Below the pieces are notes generated by a model. It saw only the letters and a list, made by a program, of their open reading frames with translations, was not told the DNA's origin and ran no database searches. DNA of 64,000 nt from Clitoria ternatea (taxonomy: Eukaryota; Streptophyta; Magnoliopsida; Fabales; Fabaceae), in NCBI GenBank assembly GCA_037962975.1, contig CM075673.1, positions 157,686,667-157,750,666 on the forward strand. The letters run 5' to 3'. Positions 12,101-22,026 of the stretch are shown here, piece by piece. The stretch's first letter is position 1; every line of letters starts with the position of its first letter. The translations under genes were made by a program, and so were the position numbers.

Positions 12101-12790
12101 AATCACACTGTACAAATATATGTCATGAAAATGTGAACATTTTTTATATAAAAAAATCTTATATATAGACATCTATCCTAATTTCTCATAGATTCTCATC
12201 AAATATTTTAATAAAAAAATTTATATAATAATATTAATAAGGCTTAAATATATTTTTGATTTTTAAACCACAAATGTTACTCCATTTTATTTAAAACTTA
12301 TTATACTCTTAAACTTCTCAAAATAAACCATAATTTTCTTTCTTACTGACTGACGTGCTTTGGGATCAATTTCAAGCATGAAATAAGTTAATATAAGTAA
12401 CGATGGCAATAAAAAAATTAGGGAACAAAACTCAAAAACACGGATGACAGGAACATAATTAACTCAATAAAAGTAAAAGTAAATTAAGGAAGAGCAAGTT
12501 GAAGAGTGAGACAGGTTACCAACACCACCGGAGCCACCAACAACGAGGACAAGTTTAGAGGATGAAGCGTTGTTTTGGGTATCATTCTTCAACTCAATCG
12601 CTTGCTCTTGTTCGCTGATGACATCGTTTGTTGAACACTTTGAATCACAACTCTGTCTCAAAGATAACGAAGACGAACAAGAAACTCTGTTGCGGAATCT
12701 AGTGAAGAAGAAACCTTGGCGCTGAGAAAGAAATTGAAGTTGTCGAGTGAAAGGCAGAGGAAATGTAGTAGTAGCAGTTATAGAAGCCAT
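107..12790 (-). CDS. Plastid-targeted atypical SDR / NAD(P)-binding Rossmann-fold protein, 8 exons, 3' end off window
   Basis: Eight exons were joined by hand and keep one frame through every GT/AG junction: 12520-12790, 11617-11729, 11427-11480, 11196-11280, 10872-10977, 9789-9875, 9550-9647 and 107-216 (924 nt, 308 codons). The first ~75 residues are Ser/Thr/Arg-rich like a chloroplast transit peptide. The dinucleotide-binding motif GGSGGVG is at residues 84-90, followed by QLVVASLL, then CTGTTAFPS, SSVKRVVLVSSIGVTK and FTIVRPGRLTDGPYTSYDL. These are recalled from plant atypical short-chain dehydrogenase-like proteins of the Arabidopsis At4g31530 kind; the substrate is unknown. The start at 12790 (MASIT...) gives a typical transit peptide. 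An in-frame ATG at 12847 would add 19 residues and is less likely. Exon 8 encodes GEASRIVVAEACIQALDL; the C-terminal exon or exons lie left of position 1. Intron 7 is 9.3 kb because of hAT insertions. No break was seen in the coding exons. Confidence 0.9.
560..1027 (+). repeat. Possible truncated copia-type LTR with TATA box and 49-bp direct repeats
   Basis: Two imperfect 49-bp direct repeats (650-698 and 699-747, plus a partial third to 761) precede a TATA box TATAAATA at 779-786. An A/G-rich leader follows, and then GTTTTTTACCTCAGAGGGT near 1003-1024. This layout resembles a plant Ty1/copia LTR cut off before its 3' end. No matching second LTR, TSD or coding region is visible, so the boundaries are approximate and the assignment tentative. 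Confidence 0.35.
1224..1231. repeat. Left TSD of outer hAT (CTCTTCGC)
   Basis: Exact 8-bp direct repeat of 8733-8740, immediately outside the CATACTAG terminus. Confidence 0.93.
1409..1416. repeat. Left TSD of inner hAT (ATTCAAAT)
   Basis: Exact 8-bp direct repeat of 5179-5186 at the insertion point inside the outer hAT. Confidence 0.9.
1417..5178 (-). mobile_element. Inner hAT of the same family, nested in the outer hAT
   Basis: The left end CATAATAATCAAT and right end ATTGACTACTATA align with the termini of the outer element. The 8-bp TSD ATTCAAAT is present at 1409-1416 and 5179-5186. Both subterminal regions are unusually G+C rich (1436-1510 and 5035-5165). The insertion lies downstream of the outer element's transposase gene, so it did not break that gene. 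A decayed transposase gene (1759-4479, minus) lies inside. The terminal 13 bp differ from the outer copy at several positions, so the copies are related but not identical. Confidence 0.93.
1759..4479 (-). pseudogene. hAT transposase (zf-BED, DUF659, hAT dimerisation), decayed inner copy
   Basis: Reading from 4479 leftward, the order is a BED-finger region (WEWNSLKDPNNKKMVTYNFC ... NVGRC), a DUF659-type block with SIMSDGWTDRKGRTLINFLV and ITDNGSNYVAAG (3426-3758), the hAT mid-region (2896-3240, including RHGVTRFATTFLTLQRL), a C-terminal block (2538-2792), and an Asp/Glu-rich tail (1759-2064). The pieces lie in different frames with gaps at about 3260-3420 and 2330-2530, partly introns and partly decay. 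In the BED finger the first expected zinc-ligand Cys is replaced by Tyr (TYNFC against TCDFC in the outer copy). It is not expected to be active. The family call is firm from the SDGWTD motif and the element's 8-bp TSD. Confidence 0.88.
5179..5186. repeat. Right TSD of inner hAT (ATTCAAAT)
   Basis: Exact 8-bp direct repeat of 1409-1416, immediately after the inner element's right terminus. Confidence 0.9.
5398..8067 (-). pseudogene. hAT transposase (zf-BED, DUF659, hAT dimerisation), decayed outer copy
   Basis: The N-terminus at 8067 (MAQEIPVKGVEG) leads into a BED finger (WDWNSLKDINNRKHVTCDFC) broken by a frameshift near 7865, where the His codon should be. It continues in 7514-7855. A second frame problem sits at a long C run (7545-7565). 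The DUF659 block (7012-7656) has SIMSDGWTDRKNRTLINFLV and VITDNES. Then come the mid-region (6673-6882, RHRVTRFATTFLTLQRLYN), a block with the usual KAMAPIV segment (6468-6668), 6144-6383, and the hAT C-terminal motif CSSSGCERNWSMFEQV (5911-6141). The C-terminal dimerisation and acidic tail lie at 5398-5826. Short in-frame gaps suggest introns; the BED and poly-C frameshifts make it a pseudogene. Confidence 0.9.
7545..7565 (+). repeat. Poly-C tract inside the outer hAT transposase gene
   Basis: Thirteen C, one T, then seven C. On the coding strand this is a Gly-rich stretch absent from the matching place in the inner copy. It coincides with a frame change, so homopolymer slippage (or an assembly artefact) probably broke the gene here. 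Confidence 0.8.
8733..8740. repeat. Right TSD of outer hAT (CTCTTCGC)
   Basis: Exact 8-bp direct repeat of 1224-1231, immediately after the ...CTAGTATG terminus. Confidence 0.93.
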
Positions 12791-13590
12791 GATGCCAACA
12801 AAAAACAGCAGGTTCCTCTTCAGCACACGGTCATAATTTGTCGCCACAATTTCTGTTATTATTTGTTTGGTTGATAAATTCGGACCTCACAATTCGCAAG
12901 TCGTTTTTCCTTGTGCTGCCATGTGTCCCCGCTATTATGTTTCATTTCTTTCTCTTCTAAAACTTTCCGATGATTATGCTATGGTTTTAAAAAAGCAAGG
13001 GTTTTGTTTGGGATTGGTGTAAAAAGTATGTTTTATATTGATTACATTTCACACCAGTGTAATAAATAAGTAAATAATTACAATGTTGGTTGGTAGGTTA
13101 CTGCAAACGTGAGGGGGGAAGCCGTGCAATCGTGACAAACCCATAGTGATTAAATTAAGATTATTGATTACACAATATAAAGAAATAATGTGCAATTAAG
13201 ACATAATTATATGTCTCTCTTAGTTTTCCCCCCTCGTGTTTCTTCTACGATTCTTAGGTTTTGTCTTCTATATTCCATTGAGGTATTAGTCTTCTTTCTT
13301 CTCGGCCCTGTATCAGTTCTTTTTTATCTTGTTCTCTTCTCAATGGTTGTTTAGGTCCCTGTGCTCATATTTGTCTCTTCAGTACTCGTTGCGCGTACTG
13401 TTGGTTCTGATCGAACGTCACCATCTCAGGCTTTCATTAATTACAAGTACTCAACACATATTTTGTATGTTGTTATTTGTTTGGTTGTTAAGCATTCATT
13501 GTAATGGACGCAACTAGGTTATGTCATTAAAACAGAAGTCTATACATGAAATGGACTTAATTAGGTTATTATAGATTGTTTGGTTAATTG
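12791..13590. other. Upstream region of the SDR gene; no gene seen
   Basis: The 5' flank and presumed promoter of the SDR gene, followed by AT-rich sequence. No clear TATA box, repeat or coding feature could be supported. The missing left end of the split CACTA element should lie here or just beyond, but no CACTAGTG-like terminus was found. Confidence 0.5.
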
Positions 13591-13599
13591 TTCCAATAG

Positions 13600-14293
13600 C
13601 CCTATGCATCTGTTCCAATAGGTTACGGCACTTGGTACTATAACCAGATAAGTTGCCATAGGCTGGGAAGTCATTGCGCATAACAAAATTGCATGTTACT
13701 TGAATATCTCGCACCTGAATGCATCAAAGACATTAACTCCCTCATCCCACAATAGTCTCAAGTCTTTAATTAATGGATTTAAGTGCACATCAATTTCATT
13801 GACCGGTTGTCTTCTACCTGAGATCATCATTGATAACATTACATATTTTTTCTTCTTACATAATCACAGTGGTAGGTTGTAAATAAACAACAAAACAGGT
13901 CATGAACTATGCGTTGTGCTTAACTCTGAGTCTTAAACTTCTTGGGTCATTTGCAAACTCTGTAAATAGTGAATCAAACTCCTTCCATTGTAATCTATCT
14001 ATTAGATGCCTAAGTTGTCCATCAATTAACCTCTTCTCAAAATGTCACCTCATATGCTTCACATCATCTTCATTGGTAAACAAACGCTTCAATCTAGGAA
14101 TGATAGGAAGATAACACCTTTGTAGGAGGCCCTTTGGTGCATACCTCCTCACCGTAATCATTGTCTTTCTTCTTATAATGCGACAACCCATCGTGGACAT
14201 CCATGTATTATTTCATACTCACCTTCGTATAACACAATCATTCGGACATGTGTGTATCTTCTTATACTCCAACCCCATAGGACACAAAATCTT
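13600..14293 (-). pseudogene. CACTA (En/Spm) tnp2-type transposase, downstream half
   Basis: Reading leftward from 14293, the peptide runs KKILCPMGLEYKKIHTCPND, then a GCL/SHYKKKDND segment, KGPPTKV, IIPRLKRLFTNEDDVKH, GQLRHLIDRLQWKEFDSLF, then SMMISGRRQPVNEIDVHLNP and NDFPAYGNLSGYS. This is the conserved series of plant CACTA TNP2 (Transposase_21) proteins. A TGA interrupts near 14048, a stop and internal deletion lie near 13900, and a frameshift lies near 13724. The upstream half of the same gene is at 39678-40236. The two were separated by the 25.4-kb retrotransposon mosaic at the codons for EAK|K. Confidence 0.88.
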
Positions 14294-14298
14294 TTTAG
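14294..14298. repeat. Left TSD (TTTAG) of the 25.4-kb composite insertion
   Basis: TTTAG directly precedes the gypsy LTR start TGTAACATCC and matches 39673-39677. One copy removed restores the CACTA frame. Confidence 0.9.
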
Positions 14299-16526
14299 TG
14301 TAACATCCAAAATTTGAAAATTTTAGAAAATAATTCATTAAGGCTCGGTGGTTTATTAATTTCTTTCGCGTCTTTAGCATTTTGGGTATAATTTTCTCAA
14401 ATGATGCTTGATTGAAATGATTCCGGTCTCGCTCACTTTGTTTCGAAGAGATTTCAATCTCTATTTCTGGGCTTTATCCCAAATTCTCACTCTGTCATGC
14501 TCAAACTCAAGGATTAAGTAAATCCATATTAGAATCATGATTATTCACATTTTTATCCTGCGCATGGTTCGTTCAGAAACTCATAACTTTCTCATATGAT
14601 CTCCGTTTCTTACAAACTTGGTGTCAAAATTACCGTAACACGATTATCTACATTTTTTATGCATACATCAAGAGCTAGATCTTCCCAGATCGGTACAGTT
14701 TTGGAGATCTTTGAGGAACCATATTAATCACGTCACTATGGTGACAGGTGTCAGAAAAATGGAAAAATCTCCCTTGTCCGTTATTCAAATCACTTCGTTC
14801 TTTTTTATATAGATCCGTATCAAAAATATATACAATTGTTATGAAGGGCACAAAACCCAATTCTCAAAGGAGAATTTTTGGTGAATTTATTTCTAAGCAT
14901 CTACCTGATTCAAAGACGACTAGAGTATCTTGTCGTATTTTGATCATAACTCAGGCTACCGATATCGGATCATCGCAAATGATATATCAAATCGAAGGGA
15001 AAAAGAAGATCTACAAGTTTTATGTTGAACATTTTTCAAGATTCTGCTTTCATAAATTATCATATATTTAATTGCAACGTTCCTAATTTTCATTTCCTAA
15101 AAATCATGCACATGCCATGACATTTCATGCTAACCATACCATATTATACACCTGCCTATCTATATTCACGTTACTATCAGTGGTAAGCAAATTCTTCACT
15201 CCAAACTCTGATCCAACTGCCCCCACTAGCTGCACATAAATTGACAATAATATTAAAATAATCCCTTCCTATCATGTCATATGCATATGTGTTCCTTTGA
15301 CCATTTTCACTTTACTTCTCTTCTTCTAAACTCTAGTAGACTTCCTTTTGTCCTACTCTCTTTCTTTTATTTTCATATAATAACTATCACCACTTCTCCC
15401 ATCACACTACTTCTGCGTGCCCCTTTTTCCTCTTACCACCATCAGGTTGTTTTTTTTTATTATTATTATTTGCTCTATGTCCTCTAATTCCTTATTCATG
15501 CGTACTTCCATCAGTGATCTCTGTTAATTACACCGTTGGATCGGCCTAACAATTTGAAAGTGTATTATTAACATCCTCCTCTATGTTAGCACCGTTCAGA
15601 TTTTCATTTTGACATCTGTAGGTGGAGAAATCGTGTTCAAACCGAGACCCTCTTCCAGTTTATAGGAATTCTGACCAGCTTCGGAAAAACTGCGATATCC
15701 GATTCGTTAACCGTTAGATCGGGCTGAAATTTTGGTATGAGGTTTTTGGGATGTTGTTCTAGGTACTGACCGTTGGGATCTTGGGTTAGAGGTCTAGACT
15801 CGGAGATATTGTGTTTGAACAGTAGCACGAATTTAAATCAACAATTGACTCGGATCGTTCGGGAGCGTTCGGGTTTTAAAATCAAGGATTCCAGGTAGGG
15901 GGAGCGTTTACATTTTAAATGTATAGTTTATGAATGGGTTCGGGATAGTATTGTTATTATTAGTGAGAAATCCCAAATATATAATATGTGTGACATAATT
16001 GTGTTATGATATTTTCCGTTCATATATTATTGATATTGAATTTGGCATGAGATATATATGTTGTATTTGTGAAATTGTTATGATTTCTATGCATGATATG
16101 TAGTAGGATATGTGATGATAATATGAGTATATGCATGAGATGCAAATTGATATAGCATGGGATGCTTAAATTGATGAATAAATATGAAATATGATTGTGG
16201 TTTTGAGGATTCCACAAAAGACCTTGGGTGGGACTCAAGGCAAAACCTCTTGAGCAGGGCTCGGGGTTTAGCCCGTGACACTACCGTTGTCGCTGGGAGT
16301 GATTGTGTCACGTCAGAGGGCAAACGGTTGGGTACCAGTAAAACGGCCGGATCAGCTGAAAGCTGAGTTATGGCTGGGAGTCAATGTTGCAACACAAATT
16401 AAAAGACTTAATAATGGATCCATTTGATTGAGCATATGAATACATTGATATATGTTATTGAGAATAACATGATGTTATATGATGAAATTATGTGATATGA
16501 ATTTGATTTATATGTGGTTATGAATC

Positions 16527-17184
16527 TGTAACGCCCCGGCCGCTTTTCAGGAATGAACGACTCGCCCCACAGACCAACACGAGACCTTTCCAATGTGTTT
16601 TTGTCCTCACTCATACATTTCCTGAGAACTTCCCAGGAGGTCACCCATCCCTGAATTACTCCAAGTTAAGCACGCTTAACTTTGGAGTTCTTAAGTGATA
16701 GGCTATCGAAAAGGCTAATGCATTTGTTGGTATAGGTAGTACGAATTCATTTCTTTAAGCTATCCTCGACTGTATAGTCCCATACCTATATAGTCTTTGG
16801 ATCCCTCTCATTCCGGTATGTATTCGATTCGTTCATGTGTCCCTCCCCCTAGAAGACTGCCAGGAGCCGCTCCTTGTCCGTGCCCATGCACTGGCGATCA
16901 CTCCCCGCCCCCAACAGTGCCCGGGATGTCATATTCCCCGCTGGAAGCCTGCCAGGAGCCGCTCCTTGTCCGTGCCCATGCATCGGCGATCACTCCCCGC
17001 CCTCAACAGCGCCGGGATGTCACATGCCCACCAGCTTCCGCCTGGTTCGTCCTCGAACCATACCGTACTAGGAGAGGCTAGGCTCTGATACCACTGTAAC
17101 GCCCCGGCCACTTTTCAGGAATGAACGACTCGCCCCACAGACCAACACGAGACCTTTCCAATGTGCTTTTGTCCTCACTCACAC
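16527..17184 (-). mobile_element. Cassandra TRIM, array copy 1 (one LTR truncated)
   Basis: Minus-strand orientation. A complete LTR (16527-17024, TGTAACGCC at the left) carries a 5S rRNA-derived stretch. A ~70-bp internal domain (17025-17094) includes the PBS complement GGCTCTGATACCAC. The second LTR is cut at 17184 within CACTCACAC. There is no protein-coding capacity, as expected of a TRIM. Confidence 0.88.
16624..16692 (-). repeat. 5S rRNA-derived segment in Cassandra copy 1
   Basis: On the minus strand it carries AGTTAAGCGTGCTTAACTT and GGGATGGGTGACCTCCTGGG, matching the A-box and C-box part of plant 5S rRNA. The 5S ends are missing, so it is not a functional 5S gene. Confidence 0.88.
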
Positions 17185-18935
17185 AATCGTTATATATATT
17201 CAAATCACTTCGTTCTTTTTTATATAGATCCGTATCAAAAATATATACAATTGTTATGAAGGGCACGAAACCCAATTCTCAAAGGAGAATTTTTGGTGAA
17301 TTTATTTCTAAGCATCTACCTGATTCAAAGACGACTAGAGTATCTTGTCGTATTTTGATCTTAACTCGGGCTACCGATATCAGATCATCGCAAATGATAT
17401 ATCAAATCGAAGGGAAAAAAGAAGATCTACAAGTTTTATGTTGAACATTTTTCCAGATTCTGCTTTCATAAATTATCATATATTTAATTGCAATGTTCCT
17501 AATTTTCATTTCCTAAAAATCATGCACATGCCATGACATTTCATGCTAACCATACCATATTATACACCTGCCTATCTATATTCACGTTACTATCAGTGGT
17601 AAGCAAATTCTTCACTCCAAACTCTGATCCAACTACCCCCACTAGCTGCACATAAATTGATAATAATATTAAATTAATCCCTTCCTATCATGTCATACGC
17701 ATATGTGTTCCTTTGATCATTTTCCACACTACACACACGTCACTTTACTTCTCTTCTTCTAAACTCTAGTAGACTTCCTTTTGTCCTACTCTCTTTCTTT
17801 TATTTTCATATAATAACTATCACCTCTTCTCCCATCACACTACTTCTGCGTGCCCCTTTTTCCTCTTACCACCATCAGGTTGTTTTTTTTATTATTATTA
17901 TTTGCTCTATGTCCTCTAATTCCTTATTCATACGTACTTCCATCAGTGATCTCTGTTAATTACACCGTTGGATCGGCCTAACAATTTGAAAATGTATTCT
18001 TAACATCCTCCTCTATGTTAGCACCGTTCCGATTTTCATTTTGACATCTGTAGGTGGAGAAATCGTGTTCAAACCGAGACCCTCATCCAGTTTATAGGAA
18101 TTCTGACCAGCTTCGGAAAAACTGCGATATCCGATTCGTTAACCGTTAGATCGGGCTGAAATTTTGGTATGAGGTTTTTGGGATGTTGTTCTAGGTACTG
18201 ACCGTTGGGATCTTGAGTTAGAGGTCTAGACTCGGAGATATTGTGTTTGAACAGTAGCACGAATTTAAATCAACAATTGACTCGGATCGTTCGGGAGCGT
18301 TCGGGTTTTAAAATCAAGGATTCCAGGTAGGGGGAGCGTTTACATTTTAAATGTATAGTTTATGAATGGGTTCGGGATAGTATTGTTATTATTAGTGAGA
18401 AATCCCAAATATATAATATGTGTGACATAATTGTGTTATGATATTTTCCGTTCATATATTATTGATATTGAATTTGGCATGAGATATATATGTTGTATTT
18501 GTGAAATTGTTATGATTTCTATGCATGATATGTAGTAGGATATGTGATGATAATATGAGTATATGCATGAGATGCAAATTGATATAGCATGGGATGCTTA
18601 AATTGATGAATAAATATGAAATATGATTGTGGTTTTGAGGATTCCACAAAAGACCTTGGGTGGGACTCAAGGCAAAACCTCTTGAGCGGGGCTCGGGGTT
18701 TAGCCCGTGACACTACCGTTGTCGCTGGGAGTGATTGTGTCACGTCAGAGGGCAAACAGTTGGGTACCAGTAAAACGGCCGGATCAGCTGAAAGCTGAGT
18801 TATGGCTGGGAGTCAATGTTGCAACACAAATTAAAAGACTTAATAATGGATCCATTTGATTGAGCATATGAATACATTGATATATGTTATTGAGAATAAC
18901 ATGATGTTATATGATGAAATTATGTGATATGAATC

Positions 18936-19593
18936 TGTAACGCCCCGGCCGCTTTTCAGGAATGAACGACTCGCCCCACAGACCAACACGAGACCTTTCC
19001 AATGTGTTTTTGTCCTCACTCATACATTTCCTGAGAACTTCCCAGGAGGTCACCCATCCCTGAATTACTCCAAGTTAAGCACGCTTAACTTTGGAGTTCT
19101 TAAGTGATAGGCTACCGAAAAGGCTAATGCATTTGTTGGTATAGGTAGTACGAATTCATTTCTTTAAGCTATCCTCGACTGTATAGTCCCATACCTATAT
19201 AGTCTTTGGATCCCTCTCATTCCGGTATGTATTCGATTCGTTCATGTGTCCCTCCCCCTAGAAGACTGCCAGGAGCCGCTCCTTGTCCGTGCCCATGCAC
19301 TGGCGATCACTCCCCGCCCCCAACAGTGCCCGGGATGTCATATTCCCCGCTGGAAGCCTGCCAGGAGCCGCTCCTTGTCCGTGCCCATGCATCGGCGATC
19401 ACTCCCCGCCCTCAACAGCGCCGGGATGTCACATGCCCACCAGCTTCCGCCTGGTTCGTCCTCGAACCATACCGTACTAGGAGAGGCTAGGCTCTGATAC
19501 CACTGTAACGCCCCGGCCGCTTTTCAGGAATGAACGACTCGCCCCACAGACCAACACGAGACCTTTCCAATGTGCTTTTGTCCTCACTCACAC
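18936..19593 (-). mobile_element. Cassandra TRIM, array copy 2
   Basis: Same structure and same truncation point as the copy at 16527-17184. The preceding gypsy LTR sequence lost 24 bp, so the Cassandra start follows GATATGAATC directly. Confidence 0.88.
19033..19101 (-). repeat. 5S rRNA-derived segment in Cassandra copy 2
   Basis: Same 69-bp 5S-like core with pol III A- and C-box sequences on the minus strand. Confidence 0.87.
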
Positions 19594-21368
19594 AATCGTT
19601 ATATATATTCAAATCACTTCGTTCTTTTTTATATAGATCCGTATCAAAAATATATACAATTGTTATGCAGGGCACGAAACCCAATTCTCAAAGGAGAATT
19701 TTTGGTGAATTTATTTCTAAGCATCTACCTGATTCAAAGACGACTAGAGTATCTTGTCGTATTTTGATCTTAACTCGGGCTACCGATATCAGATCATCGC
19801 AAATGATATATCAAATCGAAGGGAAAAAAGAAGATCTACAAGTTTTATGTTGAACATTTTTCCAGATTCTGCTTTCATAAATTATCATATATTTAATTGC
19901 AATGTTCCTAATTTTCATTTCCTAAAAATCATGCACATGCCATGACATTTCATGCTAACCATACCATATTATACACCTGCCTATCTATATTCACGTTACT
20001 ATCAGTGGTAAGCAAATTCTTCACTCCAAACTCTGATCCAACTACCCCCACTAGCTGCACATAAATTGATAATAATATTAAATTAATCCCTTCCTATCAT
20101 GTCATACGCATATGTGTTCCTTTGATCATTTTCCACACTACACACACGTCACTTTACTTCTCTTCTTCTAAACTCTAGTAGACTTCCTTTTGTCCTACTC
20201 TCTTTCTTTTATTTTCATATAATAACTATCACCTCTTCTCCCATCACACTACTTCTGCGTGCCCCTTTTTCCTCTTACCACCATCAGGTTGTTTTTTTTT
20301 ATTATTATTATTTGCTCTATGTCCTCTAATTCCTTATTCATACGTACTTCCATCAGTGATCTCTGTTAATTACACCGTTGGATCGGCCTAACAATTTGAA
20401 AATGTATTCTTAACATCCTCCTCTATGTTAGCACCGTTCCGATTTTCATTTTGACATCTGTAGGTGGAGAAATCGTGTTCAAACCGAGACCCTCATCCAG
20501 TTTATAGGAATTCTGACCAGCTTCGGAAAAACTGCGATATCCGATTCGTTAACCGTTAGATCGGGCTGAAATTTTGGTATGAGGTTTTTGGGATGTTGTT
20601 CTAGGTACTGACCGTTGGGATCTTGAGTTAGAGGTCTAGACTCGGAGATATTGTGTTCGAACAGTAGCACGAATTTAAATCAACAATTGACTCGGATCGT
20701 TCGGGAGCGTTCGGGTTTTAAAATCAAGGATTCCAGGTAGGGGGAGCGTTTACATTTTAAATGTATAGTTTATGAATGGGTTCGGGATAGTATTGTTATT
20801 ATTAGTGAGAAATCCCAAATATATAATATGTGTGACATAATTGTGTTATGATATTTTCCGTTCATATATTATTGATATTGAATTTGGCATGAGATATATA
20901 TGTTGTATTTGTGAAATTGTTATGATTTCTATGCATGATATGTAGTAGGATATGTGATGATAATATGAGTATATGCATGAGATGCAAATTGATATAGCAT
21001 GGGATGCTTAAATTGATGAATAAATATGAAATATGATTGTGGTTTTGAGGATTCCACAAAAGACCTTGGGTGGGACTCAAGGCAAAACCTCTTGAGCGGG
21101 GCTCGGGGTTTAGCCCGTGACACTACCGTTGTCGCTGGGAGTGATTGTGTCACGTCAGAGGGCAAACGGTTGGGTACCAGTAAAACGGCCGGATCAGCTG
21201 AAAGCTGAGTTATGGCTGGGAGTCAATGTTGCAACACAAATTAAAAGACTTAATAATGGATCCATTTGATTGAGCATATGAATACATTGATATATGTTAT
21301 TGAGAATAACATGATGTTATATGATGAAATTATGTGATATGAATTTGATTTATATGTGGTTATGAATC

Positions 21369-22026
21369 TGTAACGCCCCGGCCGCTTTTCAGGAATGAAC
21401 GACTCGCCCCACAGACCAACACGAGACCTTTCCAATGTGTTTTTGTCCTCACTCACACATTTCCTGAGAACTTCCCAGGAGGTCACCCATCCCTGAATTA
21501 CTCCAAGTTAAGCACGCTTAACTTTGGAGTTCTTAAGTGATAGGCTACCGAAAAGGCTAATGCATTTGTTGGTATAGGTAGTACGAATTCATTTCTTTAA
21601 GCTATCCTCGACTGTATAGTCCCATACCTATATAGTCTTTGGATCCCTCTCATTCCGGTATGTATTCGATTCGTTCATGTGTCCCTCCCCCTAGAAGACT
21701 GCCAGGAGCCGCTCCTTGTCCGTGCCCATGCACTGGCGATCACTCCCCGCCCTCAACAGTGCCCGGGATGTCATATTCCCCGCTGGAAGCCTGCCAGGAG
21801 TCGCTCCTTGTCCGTGCCCATGCATCGGCGATCACTCCCCGCCCTCAACAGCGCCGGGATGTCACATGCCCACCAGCTTCCGCCTGGTTCGTCCTCGAAC
21901 CATACCGTACTAGGAGAGGCTAGGCTCTGATACCACTGTAACGCCCCGGCCGCTTTTCAGGAATGAACGACTCGCCCCACAGACCAACACGAGACCTTTC
22001 CAATGTGCTTTTGTCCTCACTCACAC
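21369..22026 (-). mobile_element. Cassandra TRIM, array copy 3
   Basis: Same structure and truncation as the other two array copies, with a few substitutions (for example GAGTCGCTCC for GAGCCGCTCC in the repeated LTR motif). Confidence 0.88.
21466..21534 (-). repeat. 5S rRNA-derived segment in Cassandra copy 3
   Basis: Same 69-bp 5S-like core with pol III A- and C-box sequences on the minus strand. Confidence 0.87.

Larger units (their letters stand above)
14784..22026 (+). repeat. Tandem array of a 2.4-kb LTR+Cassandra unit (3 units)
   Basis: The units are 14784-17184, 17185-19593 and 19594-22026 (2401, 2409 and 2433 bp). Each contains LTR body followed by a minus-strand Cassandra with one complete LTR, its internal domain and about 90 bp of the other LTR. 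Copy 2 lacks 24 bp just before its Cassandra, between two ATGAAT motifs. Unit 1 lacks about 17 bp near 15305. Otherwise the units are nearly identical by eye, which points to recent amplification. Confidence 0.92.

Noticed and set aside
12791..12847. Upstream in-frame ATG (12847) as the SDR start
   Set aside because: The added 19 residues end in FVGI before a transit-peptide-like MASIT start. The downstream ATG fits plastid targeting better, though the upstream one cannot be excluded.
13020..13060. Left CACTA terminus near CACACCAGTG
   Set aside because: Does not match the CACTAGTG end at 41820-41827 and has no subterminal repeats beside it.
16797..17088. Repeated 83-94 aa open frames (also near 19206 and 21639) rich in Pro, Cys and Arg
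   Set aside because: They lie inside the GC-rich part of Cassandra LTRs, overlap in all three frames and recur only because the LTR is repeated. Cassandra has no proteins.
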